A program made the translations under genes and the position numbers. Source: Acidobacteriota bacterium (lineage in GTDB: Bacteria; Acidobacteriota; Holophagae; Acanthopleuribacterales; Acanthopleuribacteraceae). Taken from it: a stretch of DNA of 64,000 nt. The DNA lies in contig JAGQSC010000003.1 of the NCBI GenBank assembly GCA_020439745.1, positions 62,001 to 126,000 on the forward strand, given 5' to 3'. The stretch's first letter is position 1. Every line of letters starts with the position of its first letter. The notes below the pieces were generated by a model. The model was not told the origin of the DNA, did not search any database, and was given only the letters and a program-made list of their open reading frames with translations. Shown piece after piece: positions 35,184 to 44,617 of the stretch.

Positions 35184-37265
35184 ATGTCAAAGACCGTTGC
35201 CAATCTCATCGCGATCTTAAGTTTATCCGCTTGGGCCTCAGACCCATACGTCCAATATGCAGCCGACGTCCGTTGGGATGAAGACATCCACACCTACGTG
35301 GGTTTCGCCAACCCGTTACGCAGCACGGTTGAGGTGACAGTGTACGGATATTCCGCTGAAGGGGTGTTACAGGATTCCAAATCATTTACCTTGGGCCACT
35401 TCCAAAGAGTGGAGCAGAGCCTTAACCAGTTGTTTGGGTCCCAGCAAGTGGCTTGGATGAAATTGGAAAGTGACCTGGAGGTAGGTGCCTTCGTGCGTTT
35501 TGAATCGCCTGATGGCTTACGTGTCTCCACTTACCCCATGACCCCCTATGCAGGCAACGAATTCTGGGTGCCCCACATTGCACGCGATACGTCCCTGTTC
35601 TTTACTGAGATCGGCGTGGCCAATGTGGCTAATGGCATGGGCAGCGCATGGGTACAACCCTTCATGGACAATCCCGACGACGAAGAGCCGCCGCGTGTTC
35701 AGGCCGAGGTACCCCTTGCTTTACCCAACCTGACTGCGCCCTACGAACACACCGTTTTTGAATACGAATCCCTTTTTGGCGAATTAACCTCACTCCTGCA
35801 GTGGGACAATGTGCGCGTAAATGGCGATATGGCGATTGCAGCGGTTCAACATTTCGGCAAGAAAACACCTGGTATTCATCAGTTGGCTTCGGTGGCGTTG
35901 CCACGAACGCCGAGCTACGACCTGATCATCAGCCACATCAACCGCGACCGCGAGAACTTCTGGACCGGACTGGTGCTGATCAATACCAAGCCGGGCATTT
36001 TGCCGATTAAGATTCAGTCCTACTTGGATGATGGCAGTGTGTTCCAGACGTTGTTCATCGATCTCCAGCCCAACGAGAAACACACGTTCCTCATCAACAA
36101 CACCAACGAACTGGGGCTTTCGGACATCGCCGCCTGGTTCCGAGTCACCTCGTTTGAACGTACCCTTTTGGGTTATGAGATCTTTGGCTCACCGGATGAT
36201 CGCGTGATGGCTGGGATGGAACCTGCCCCCGAGCCTTCAAGCATGTTGGTGCTGCCCTACACGCCTACCAGTGATGTGCTGTGGACCGGCGTGGGTGTCA
36301 TCAACCCACACGACGAAACCATCAATGTCCAAATCGGTGGATTCGACGATCAGGGCAACATGATCGGCGTCTTTGATTGCGAACGATTGGCGCCCAACGA
36401 GAAGCGCCTCTACACTTATGACCAAATGTTTGGGGAGCGGGCATCGGAAGTCACCTGGTCTCGCGTAGACACCAACCGCGGTGTGGTTTCGGCCTTCAGT
36501 ATTACGGGTGACCGAGAACGCAATCAGTTGTCCGCCTTGCAGGGTGTCCCCAACCTCGCACTGGATGGCGCCGTCTTTGTCGCCAACTTCGAATACGATG
36601 ATTTGAGTTACATGAAGGATCAGGGCTGGACCGAAGTGCGATTTAACCCTGAGTTCCACGTACCTGACTCCAAGGGATTCGACACCGAGCGCTGGTTCGA
36701 GGCCAAGAGTGGTATTTTCCATTTGATGTTTGAATCTGAGTGGCTCACCTATGGTTTGCCCATCACCCACGAGTCGAAAGCGATGATGTCGCAATTTATC
36801 GACGTGCCCAATGACGATTTCGACTACTACATTTCGTTTTATCTGCGCTTAGTCGATCCCGAGTACACCCGCATTGACGGCAAATTCGGAATTGTCTGGC
36901 GCGAAGAGGGCTCACCCGTATACAACTGGTATGGTCTATCTGGCGAGTACATGTTGAGCGAAGATCAGCCATTCGATTTCCGCGATCGCATTCAAGTGTG
37001 GCGCTGGCGCGATGAAAACCATGCCATGACCGAGTGGATGCCCTTCGAAGTGAAACTGCCCCAGTCGGTCAAAGGAAAACGGATCCAGCTTGGACCGTAT
37101 TTTTCTCAAACCACACCACCCGAAACGTACTTGACTCGGGTGAAGGCACCCATCATGTTCGTGGACTTGGTTCAGTTGAGCCCAAAACCCTTACCGCTGC
37201 CCTTCATCCTCGATCCAGAAGGCAAAGGCAGTTTCATTCCTGACAGCATTTTGATTGAGGAGTAG
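35184..37265 (+). CDS. secreted repeat protein of unknown function
   Basis: A 693-residue exported protein. GGGAG upstream and a clean signal peptide (MSKTVANLIAILSLSAWASD) set ATG 35184. Residues 25-480 look like four related beta-sandwich units of about 100-110 residues, each with a phrase of the type TYVGFANP, TEIGVANVANG, TGLVLINTKPG or TGVGVINPHDE, followed by a VTVYGYSAEG / IQSYLDDG / IGGFDDQG strand pair and a later LQPNEK / LAPNEK turn. Residues about 480-690 form a different beta-rich domain. I recognise no named family; it is probably a surface or extracellular protein. It converges with the pseudokinase gene, the stops abutting. Confidence 0.7.
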   Translation: MSKTVANLIAILSLSAWASDPYVQYAADVRWDEDIHTYVGFANPLRSTVEVTVYGYSAEGVLQDSKSFTLGHFQRVEQSLNQLFGSQQVAWMKLESDLEVGAFVRFESPDGLRVSTYPMTPYAGNEFWVPHIARDTSLFFTEIGVANVANGMGSAWVQPFMDNPDDEEPPRVQAEVPLALPNLTAPYEHTVFEYESLFGELTSLLQWDNVRVNGDMAIAAVQHFGKKTPGIHQLASVALPRTPSYDLIISHINRDRENFWTGLVLINTKPGILPIKIQSYLDDGSVFQTLFIDLQPNEKHTFLINNTNELGLSDIAAWFRVTSFERTLLGYEIFGSPDDRVMAGMEPAPEPSSMLVLPYTPTSDVLWTGVGVINPHDETINVQIGGFDDQGNMIGVFDCERLAPNEKRLYTYDQMFGERASEVTWSRVDTNRGVVSAFSITGDRERNQLSALQGVPNLALDGAVFVANFEYDDLSYMKDQGWTEVRFNPEFHVPDSKGFDTERWFEAKSGIFHLMFESEWLTYGLPITHESKAMMSQFIDVPNDDFDYYISFYLRLVDPEYTRIDGKFGIVWREEGSPVYNWYGLSGEYMLSEDQPFDFRDRIQVWRWRDENHAMTEWMPFEVKLPQSVKGKRIQLGPYFSQTTPPETYLTRVKAPIMFVDLVQLSPKPLPLPFILDPEGKGSFIPDSILIEE

Positions 37266-40200
37266 TTAGCGGTCGCGACGTACGTCCAAAATGATGGACC
37301 AACCGTCGGGACTGTTAAAGATCTGGTCCTTACCAGAGCGCGGCATCTGTGGGATCTGCAGTGCGCCTAGCAATTGGGCTTTGCCAAACTTGTTGTCGTC
37401 AAAGACCCGAAACACCAACGGTGACCCATTAGCTTTAAAGGCGCAGGTCATGTTCCACTTGGGGTTACGTTCATCCTTGAGCACTTCGGTGGTGAATTTA
37501 CTGCCTGCCACTTCCAGTTCACAATAGGCTTCGGGCGCCTTGTTACCGATGTCATTGGCATCAGGCAGGTTTTTGGCTCCCTTCAATACCAAGGTCACGC
37601 CACCCGTGTAGTTCACAATCAGATTCTCATACTTGGCGATCAAACGAGCTACGGGTTGTTTGGCAAAGTCGAACGAGAAAGAACTGTTCCCCTTCAAACT
37701 GTTGATGATCTGTTCGTAGGTAAGCGATGCATCCATTTCAGCTTTCGATTCCCATTCAAGCACCTTGGCCATCTTTTCCTGGTCACTCTTCACGCGATCC
37801 TGAAGGGCTTGAGCCTCCACATAGACTTCATCCGATGAGAAATTACTGAACTTCTCAAGAAACCCTCTGATGCGACGGTCCACATCGTCATACGTGCCAC
37901 CGAGATTTGACTTTAGTTGCGCAAACTGTGTGTCGAAGTCTTGCAGGGTTCGACGCATCTTGTCTCGTTCACTGCGGAAATGGGCCGTGTTGCTGATACG
38001 CACAATCGCGTCGTAGGTCTTGACGGCCTCTCGAGGACTGCTGCTTCTTTGCCGCTGGGCTTGATCTTCAAGCCTCGAAAGAGAGGTGCTCAAGGCTTCC
38101 TTAGCTGCGGGATGCTCGGAATCCAGCGCCAGCAATTCGTTGGCAAAAAGGCCGGCACGCGCATAATTATTGCCGCTTAGCGCCTGATCCAGTTTCCGTT
38201 CCACATCGCGAATCTTGGCGTTGTTCAGCTCCCGATTCAAGAGGTTCTTGCGGTCTTGAAGGGCCACATCGTCGGGACGGATCCGGGCCATGATCTGCAA
38301 GTAACCCAACACCTTTTCAGGCTGGTTCTTTTGTTGGGCATCGGCCACCAGTTGTTCAAACTCCGCCATCTCTTGGTCCCAGCGGGCGTCGATGGCTGAC
38401 GCATCATCGACGGTTGCTTTCACTTGATCGGTGATTTCAAAAGCTTCGTCCCATTTCTTGCGCTTTATGGCTCGATCCAGCTTGTCCAATTCAGGCTTAA
38501 TGACATTTTCATGAACCCACTGCTGTAATTGGTCCTGAAAGGCCGCATCGCGAAAATTGGGGTCAATCTCACGCACCTGCACATACATTTCGCGGGACTC
38601 TTTCACCGACCCAGCATCAAACAACATCTGCGCTTCCCGCATACGGTCATCTCGTATTTCAGCCAACAAATCAAGGCTGGGCTGATGGGTGGCATCAATC
38701 GCGAGGTTGCGCTTCAGATAAGCCACCGCATTTTCGTCCGAGCTGTCGATGAGTAGCCCATCGGCCACGTAATCCCGGGCCGTTTCCAAGTTCTGCGCAA
38801 TTTGATTCTTACGCTGTGTAATTCGATCGTTGATTTCTGAAAGACGGCTGCGCACATCGCGGAATTCGGGCGCTTCTTGTACGAGTGACGCCCATTGATT
38901 GGCGGCATCATCCCAACGGCCATCGCTTTCAGTTTGGTGGGCCTTGGCATACAGTCCCGCCAATTCTTTGTTGCGCTGACTGTTCTTGTAGAACACAAAG
39001 CCGCCTGCACCCACAGCAATCACCACGACAGCGGCGATGATGCCGATGAGCATCCCCTTCCCTTTTTTCTTCGCCGGCGGCGCCGCTGCTTGAGGGCCGT
39101 GGGGCGGTGCGACGGGTGCGGGCGGTGCCTGGGGCGACACGGTGGGCAAAAGCTCTGTGGCCATTTCCGATTTGAACAGCGTTTTGTCTTTGGCGATCTG
39201 CATGGTGCGGCCCGCGCCCAGCGACTCCAATAATTGGTGGGCCTTGGTGTAATTCGGGTATCGGTCAAGCAGTTCGTTCAAGCGCTGCACAGCGCCTTGC
39301 ATATTCCCCTTTTGCACCATGCTCTGTGCTTCCGAGAATCGCCACTCCATTTCTTGGTTCAGTTCTATTTTCTGACGGATGCGGCGTTTTAAGGAAACCA
39401 GTTCCGGCACTTCGCTAAATCGTTGTTCCGCATGCTCGATGAGCGAGGATGCCTGATCCAACTGACCTTCCATCTCCAGCTGATTGATTTGGCGCAGGAA
39501 CTTGACCAGTTCACGACCCGACTGTACCTGGTTCTCGGCTTGGCTCAGGGCCTGCATGGCACCTGCATGGCCCGGCTGAATCTTCAGGATACCTGTGGCC
39601 ACCTTATGGACACCGCTAAAGTCGTTTTTTTCAAATAGCTGTGATATTTTCGCCATACCCCGTTCAATCGCTTGCTCGCGGGCAGCTGTGGTGGCCCGAT
39701 CGACTAAATTCACCAACGCCGGATCGTCAGGGTATAGCGTGAGATAACTCTTGCCTTTGTCTAAAGCCTCATGAATTTTGCCGTCAGAAAGCAGCATCTG
39801 TACTTCGAGAACGGCCTCTTCTATGCCGTGTTGAATCCCCGTGTTGTTGACCGAACCCATGAGTTCAGAAATAGGGCTCATGACCGTTGGCTGTTCGTTC
39901 ACATCCATGCCAGGAGGTGCAGATGCGCCTGGCTTCATGGCGGGCATCATGACGGTGGGACCATCCGGCGTGGCTGGGGGCATTGGCGCGGGCTTGGGCG
40001 GCGGTTCTGGTGCTTGAGCCGTGAGCACATGGCGCCACTCATCTTGGGCGTCTTGATTGCTTGGGTCCTGAACCAGCGCGATGGCGAATAAACGTTGTCC
40101 CAAGGTCGTTCTGTTACCGGACTTGGCCCTCTGTGCTGCCGACGTAATGGCAAACACATCGTAATGAGGATCAAAATCAACGTCACTTTCCAGGAACTGT

Positions 40201-41423
40201 TCAAAGATAAACTTGATCGTTTTCCATGCCTCATTGGTGTCAGGGGCAAGGTTCAAAACACTGACTGCTTCCCTCAGGGCCGCGTCAAACTCTTGTCGGT
40301 CCATGTGGTTGCTCGACCTGGCCAGCAACGCCTTCAATTCGGGACTCAAAAGCTGGTTCTGAAACTGGCGGCGCAACATCTTGGCGCCTTCATGACCGGG
40401 GAATGCCATCAATACCGCATCGATGGACTGCACGGCCCTTTCAATTTCGCCATTGGCAGCCATGCGATTGGCCATATTCAGGTCGTGATCAATTTTGGCC
40501 ACATCTGCCTCGGACCAAAACGCCTCAGCCGCACCGGGCGTCGCCAACACATCATCCCGTTCACCTGCAGGGAGCATGAAGGCCAAGGCTTGTTTAAACT
40601 CAGAAAGATGCATGAACCGCTGCTGTGGGTCTTTGCTCATGGCACGGGCCATGATGCGACTCAGCCCCAAATTCACGTCCTGATTAATCGATTGGGCATT
40701 TGGTGGATTCACCTCGAGGTGGCCCTTGCGAATGGCGTCGAAATCACCGTCGAACGGCAATCGCCCAGTGACCAACTCAAATAACAGAACGCCCAGAGAA
40801 TAAAGGTCACACGAAACCGTCATCTCGGTACCGAGCAGGTGCTCGGGCGACACATATCGAATATCAAATAATGATGAAAGGCCAAGGAGCTTTGCAACTT
40901 GCAGTTCAAAATCATACAAGCCGTAGTTTCTCAGAGAAATCGACCCGTCGTAGCCCAGCAGCACATCGGAAGGTTTTAATTGGAAATGGGCAGCGCCCCG
41001 CGCATAAACAGATTCAAGCGCCTTAAGGGTTTCAATGGCAATTCGCGTGGAGAAATTGGCGGGCAAGCAACCCACTCGTTTCATCAGGCGGTCCAACCCC
41101 ACACCCTGCCGCCATTCATATAAGAACACCAGTTCCTGACCCACGGTGCGCAAGCCTATGGGACGGTTCAATGCCTCATGAACAAGTCCGTCGAGCATAT
41201 AGGCTTCCGACGACCAGTAATCCCGCACGGTCGCATGTAGGTCCGGCTCCAGATGGTACACTCGGCCGCCAAACATTTGGCCACTATTCTTCTGCGTCAA
41301 GATCATTTCAGTCATCACCGGACTGATATCCGTAACCGCAACAATCTGATAGTCTTGACCCAATTTCAATTGGGCGGAGTGTGCAATTGCTGAAAAGATT
41401 CTGGTCCCAATCGTCATTGACAT
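37266..41423 (-). CDS. pseudokinase-TPR-transmembrane-C2 domain protein
   Basis: A 1385-residue protein. Residues about 20-285 have the Hanks kinase fold signature at the C-lobe (RYVSPEHLLG, CDLYSLGVLLFELVTGRLPFDGD), but catalysis should be lost. HRD is HFQ (146-148), the expected DFG is NYG (166-168), and there is no clear Gly loop or VAIK lysine. A long helical, TPR-like and coiled-coil region follows (300-1265), broken by a Pro/Ala-rich stretch and one transmembrane helix near 785-808 (MLIGIIAAVVVIAVGAGGFVF). The last 112 residues (1274-1385) match a C2 domain: VTLVLKGAKNLPDANDIGNK, RNPKW and LVFRVFDDNKFGKAQLLGALQI. The topology places the pseudokinase in the cytoplasm and the C2 outside it. 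C2 domains bind membranes or calcium and are uncommon in bacteria. It may act as a scaffold or sensor. Confidence 0.85.
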   Translation of the reverse strand: MSMTIGTRIFSAIAHSAQLKLGQDYQIVAVTDISPVMTEMILTQKNSGQMFGGRVYHLEPDLHATVRDYWSSEAYMLDGLVHEALNRPIGLRTVGQELVFLYEWRQGVGLDRLMKRVGCLPANFSTRIAIETLKALESVYARGAAHFQLKPSDVLLGYDGSISLRNYGLYDFELQVAKLLGLSSLFDIRYVSPEHLLGTEMTVSCDLYSLGVLLFELVTGRLPFDGDFDAIRKGHLEVNPPNAQSINQDVNLGLSRIMARAMSKDPQQRFMHLSEFKQALAFMLPAGERDDVLATPGAAEAFWSEADVAKIDHDLNMANRMAANGEIERAVQSIDAVLMAFPGHEGAKMLRRQFQNQLLSPELKALLARSSNHMDRQEFDAALREAVSVLNLAPDTNEAWKTIKFIFEQFLESDVDFDPHYDVFAITSAAQRAKSGNRTTLGQRLFAIALVQDPSNQDAQDEWRHVLTAQAPEPPPKPAPMPPATPDGPTVMMPAMKPGASAPPGMDVNEQPTVMSPISELMGSVNNTGIQHGIEEAVLEVQMLLSDGKIHEALDKGKSYLTLYPDDPALVNLVDRATTAAREQAIERGMAKISQLFEKNDFSGVHKVATGILKIQPGHAGAMQALSQAENQVQSGRELVKFLRQINQLEMEGQLDQASSLIEHAEQRFSEVPELVSLKRRIRQKIELNQEMEWRFSEAQSMVQKGNMQGAVQRLNELLDRYPNYTKAHQLLESLGAGRTMQIAKDKTLFKSEMATELLPTVSPQAPPAPVAPPHGPQAAAPPAKKKGKGMLIGIIAAVVVIAVGAGGFVFYKNSQRNKELAGLYAKAHQTESDGRWDDAANQWASLVQEAPEFRDVRSRLSEINDRITQRKNQIAQNLETARDYVADGLLIDSSDENAVAYLKRNLAIDATHQPSLDLLAEIRDDRMREAQMLFDAGSVKESREMYVQVREIDPNFRDAAFQDQLQQWVHENVIKPELDKLDRAIKRKKWDEAFEITDQVKATVDDASAIDARWDQEMAEFEQLVADAQQKNQPEKVLGYLQIMARIRPDDVALQDRKNLLNRELNNAKIRDVERKLDQALSGNNYARAGLFANELLALDSEHPAAKEALSTSLSRLEDQAQRQRSSSPREAVKTYDAIVRISNTAHFRSERDKMRRTLQDFDTQFAQLKSNLGGTYDDVDRRIRGFLEKFSNFSSDEVYVEAQALQDRVKSDQEKMAKVLEWESKAEMDASLTYEQIINSLKGNSSFSFDFAKQPVARLIAKYENLIVNYTGGVTLVLKGAKNLPDANDIGNKAPEAYCELEVAGSKFTTEVLKDERNPKWNMTCAFKANGSPLVFRVFDDNKFGKAQLLGALQIPQMPRSGKDQIFNSPDGWSIILDVRRDR

Positions 41424-41437
41424 ATCAATCTCACTTC

Positions 41438-41935
41438 ATGACCGACGGCGCGCGCGAACAAGCTCGAATTAACTGGCTTACATTGTTGCCCATGACATTA
41501 TATACGGCAAGCATTGGTTTTGCTGCGCAAGAAGCTGGTTCTCCGAAACTTGGCATCCTATTGCAATCCCATGCGTCGGAAATTGTGCTGCAAGCCTGCC
41601 TATCGCAATCGGTTCCCACTTTGATCGCGTCTCGTCCGGGGCCTATTCACCTGGCACGTGGTCTGCGGGTGTTACCCAATCACGTATTGCCAGACGCACC
41701 CTATCCTCAGTTCCTCGTGATTTCTGGCTTTGAATCATTGACCACGCTGGAGCTTGCGTATGTTCGAGCATGCCTGGTCCGCGGCTCGCAGGTTATTTGG
41801 ATTGGACCCAGTTTCCCGGACTCGTTCGCGTCCATGCCGCTAAAACCAGGCCAGGAGATTCGCCGACTCGACGTAGAACAGCTTGCCGACTATTTAAAGG
41901 GGATCAGTCAAAACGCCAGCGAACACCCAGATTGA
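41438..41935 (+). CDS. hypothetical protein
   Basis: A 165-residue reading frame that fills the gap between two divergent/convergent minus-strand genes. It starts 15 bases from the pseudokinase ATG and overlaps the 3' end of the FadL-like gene by 32 bases. The sequence has a regular alpha/beta rhythm (LGILLQSHASEIVLQACL, PTLIASRPG, FLVISGFESLTTLEL, GSQVIWIGPSFP) compatible with a P-loop-less RecA-like or Rossmann-like fold, but no motif was recognised. There is no ribosome site before ATG 41438. It is probably real because the stretch is otherwise empty. Confidence 0.5.
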   Translation: MTDGAREQARINWLTLLPMTLYTASIGFAAQEAGSPKLGILLQSHASEIVLQACLSQSVPTLIASRPGPIHLARGLRVLPNHVLPDAPYPQFLVISGFESLTTLELAYVRACLVRGSQVIWIGPSFPDSFASMPLKPGQEIRRLDVEQLADYLKGISQNASEHPD

Positions 41936-43196
41936 GATGGTGACGTTGGGTTTCAAAAACCCCGTTCTCACCTGTGGGTGAGACATAGTCAGGGGGCGTG
42001 TCCACTGGAATGAACTCCAAGTTACGCACCTTGCGGTCGCGGTACTGCACATACATGTACGCCGCTTCAAAAACCCAATCCCCTCGTGAATAAGAAACGC
42101 CGCCTGCGATGAGGAATTGATCTGCATCGGGAAAAGACGGCTCCAGATTCTGGGTACTCACAACTGAGTTACGGCTTGCCAGTCCCAAACGCCAAAGTAA
42201 TGCCTTGCGCTGTTGAAAGTCTCCGGACACGCGAAATGTGGTTATTTCATCGAATTCGCGGGTTATCGATTCTTGTCCAGAAGGTGCGCCCGTTAATTCA
42301 TAATCCGAAGACACCCAATCGGACCAATCTTCACGACCCAGATTCACCTCGACGCGGGTCCGGATCGTCGTGCGAAAAGCAGCGCCTACATTTATGCGCT
42401 GCGGCAACCAAACCCTGGTGCGGGCATCTCCGTCCTCGAACATCGCCGCAAAATCAGTCGTGAACCTGCGATCCGCATCGAAGCCAGGGGACAAGCTAAA
42501 ACTCCGAGCGCCATCGACATCGACGTCCACGCCCGACTCAAAGGAGAGGCCTGCCGAGAACTTGCGGCCTCGGTAATATTGGATACCCAATACAAATTGA
42601 TCGCCATTTCCCGACATACTACGAGTTTCGTTCACTTCGTAAAAGGCGAGGTCGCCAAAACCGTCATCGACTGCCCGGTTCCAAGCCCGCTGATATTGCA
42701 CGTCCAGATCGTTGCTACGCCAAGCGACACCCACGGCCCATTGCTTCGTAATGGCGAACGAGCCACCGAGGGAAATCGTTTCGGCTTCGAACTTGGAACC
42801 CGTGGCGCCAAACCGGCCCGGATAGGTGGGCGACTTCCATTCCAGTTCATAAAAACTGGTCGGAGTCCTGCCGGCAGCTAATCCAAACCTGCCAAACGTC
42901 TTGTTTACAATAATCGAAGGAAAGGCTTCGGCCGACTTGTCGCTGTACCATGTCGTTTGGCCTATGTTCGCATAGGTACTGCGTTGCGCAGCGAATTGCA
43001 TGCTAAACGTGAGTTCGCCCTTGGTGAGTTTGGCAAGTCCTGCAGGATTATGGAAAAGGGCCGAGTTGTCCTCGGCGCGAGCTACATAGGCGCCGGCACT
43101 ACCCATACCACTCACACCCACTTCCGGTATTAGTGGACCTGATGCATGGCAGGCTATTCCTGCAACCGCCACTGCCAATAACATCAATCTGTTCAT
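41904..43196 (-). CDS. OmpP1/FadL/TodX-family outer-membrane transport protein
   Basis: A 430-residue outer-membrane barrel. A signal peptide (MNRLMLLAVAVAGIACHA) is followed by the FadL hatch signature: VGVSGMGSAGAYVARAEDNSALFHNPAGLAKL (key part NSALFHNPAGLA). Alternating strands run to the end (HHLNLGVRWRFD). FadL proteins import long-chain fatty acids or other hydrophobic compounds. ATG 43196 was chosen for the signal peptide; the longer reading frame runs back into the hisS leader. It is divergent from hisS. Confidence 0.87.
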   Translation of the reverse strand: MNRLMLLAVAVAGIACHASGPLIPEVGVSGMGSAGAYVARAEDNSALFHNPAGLAKLTKGELTFSMQFAAQRSTYANIGQTTWYSDKSAEAFPSIIVNKTFGRFGLAAGRTPTSFYELEWKSPTYPGRFGATGSKFEAETISLGGSFAITKQWAVGVAWRSNDLDVQYQRAWNRAVDDGFGDLAFYEVNETRSMSGNGDQFVLGIQYYRGRKFSAGLSFESGVDVDVDGARSFSLSPGFDADRRFTTDFAAMFEDGDARTRVWLPQRINVGAAFRTTIRTRVEVNLGREDWSDWVSSDYELTGAPSGQESITREFDEITTFRVSGDFQQRKALLWRLGLASRNSVVSTQNLEPSFPDADQFLIAGGVSYSRGDWVFEAAYMYVQYRDRKVRNLEFIPVDTPPDYVSPTGENGVFETQRHHLNLGVRWRFD

Positions 43197-43369
43197 CCCA
43201 CACCCGCCTAATCTCGTTTCAAATGCGAAAGCATAGCAGAAAATTGAAACTGTGCCATGCATGGCCCGCAAAACCGGCTGTTAGACGGCAACCCCGTTGT
43301 AAAAGGGCCCCTGATTGGGTAAACTACGCGGTTTATGACTACGGACAGTGGCGCCGTAGGGGGTTAGGG

Positions 43370-44617
43370 ATGAAATCCGTCAAAGGTACGCGCGACCTGT
43401 TACCGCGAGACACATACTTGTTCCAACAGCTGGAGCAAGGTGCGCTCGTCCACTTTGCCCGCTACGGTTTTCGGGAGATTCGTACGCCGATCTTCGAAGA
43501 AACGCAGCTCTTTCTACGAGGAATCGGTGACGAGACAGATATCGTCAGCAAAGAAATGTACAGTTTCGAAGATAAGGGCGGAAGATCAATCACACTTCGA
43601 CCTGAACTCACTGCAGCAGTATGTCGTGCGGTAATCCAACACCAGCTTGTGGGGCCAACGGACATCGTGAAGTTGATGTATATGGGACCCATGTTCCGTT
43701 ACGAACGGCCACAGGCAGGGCGTTACCGGCAGTTTTATCAGCTCGGCGTAGAAGTCTTTGGATCAGACGATCCGTTAATAGATGTAGAAACCATTGAAGC
43801 GCTGATGAGCTTTATCCAACCTTACGGTTTGCCCAATTTAGAATTGATCGTTAATTCCGTAGGCGACAGTACAGACCGTCCAGCTTATTTGGCATACCTC
43901 CGTGAAGCACTTGACGATGTGCGCGATCAACTTTGCAACGATTGCCAGACGCGAATGGTGCGCAACGTGCTGCGTGTGCTTGATTGTAAGAACGAAAATT
44001 GTCAATCGCTATTTGGCGAGCTTCGACCCATTAGCGATTTCCTCAGCCACGAGAACCGCCAACATTTTGAAGCGGTCTGCAACGGTTTGAGCCAATTGGG
44101 TATCCCCTATCGGCTGAACCCCAAATTGGTACGGGGATTGGACTACTACACCAAGACAGCCTTTGAACTGGTAAGCGGGGATTTGGGCGCACAAAGTGCG
44201 GTCATGGGCGGAGGACGCTACGACAACCTGGTTCAGACCTTAGGTGGGCCGGCAACGCCCGCCTTTGGATGGGCTATGGGACTGGACCGAATGGCGTCGC
44301 TACTCGCTGCTCGGGGCATGGAAGAAAAGGGACCCGATCTGTTCCTTGTCTTCGGTGAACGGAGCTGGCTGGACCAAGCACTGCCCTGGATCGTCAAACT
44401 CCGACACCAGGGATTGGAAGTGACCTATGATCTTCGGGTTGGCAGCTTTAAGTCACAAATGAAACGTGCCAACCGTGAGAACGCGCGATGGACTGGGATC
44501 ATCGGGACCGCTGAATGGGCAAATGGCACCGTATCCATGAAGCACATGGCCACGTCTGAACAAACCACTTTGGCACGGGAAAACGTGGCCAAATTCATTG
44601 AGGAACAACATGCTTGA
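43370..44617 (+). CDS. hisS: histidyl-tRNA synthetase
   Basis: A 415-residue class II synthetase. It begins MKSVKGTRDLLP, has motif 1 around IRTPIFEETQLF, motif 2 MFRYERPQAGRYRQFYQLGVE, the histidine-A box LVRGLDYYTKTAFE and motif 3 FGWAMGLDRMASLL, then an anticodon-binding domain. GGGGGTTAGGG lies immediately before ATG 43370. The last eight bases overlap aspS, forming the common hisS-aspS pair. Confidence 0.97.
   Translation: MKSVKGTRDLLPRDTYLFQQLEQGALVHFARYGFREIRTPIFEETQLFLRGIGDETDIVSKEMYSFEDKGGRSITLRPELTAAVCRAVIQHQLVGPTDIVKLMYMGPMFRYERPQAGRYRQFYQLGVEVFGSDDPLIDVETIEALMSFIQPYGLPNLELIVNSVGDSTDRPAYLAYLREALDDVRDQLCNDCQTRMVRNVLRVLDCKNENCQSLFGELRPISDFLSHENRQHFEAVCNGLSQLGIPYRLNPKLVRGLDYYTKTAFELVSGDLGAQSAVMGGGRYDNLVQTLGGPATPAFGWAMGLDRMASLLAARGMEEKGPDLFLVFGERSWLDQALPWIVKLRHQGLEVTYDLRVGSFKSQMKRANRENARWTGIIGTAEWANGTVSMKHMATSEQTTLARENVAKFIEEQHA

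Noticed and set aside
40095-40784. 229-codon open frame on the plus strand inside the pseudokinase gene
   Set aside because: It is antisense to a well-supported coding region with clear kinase-fold motifs, and its translation shows no domain or sensible composition.
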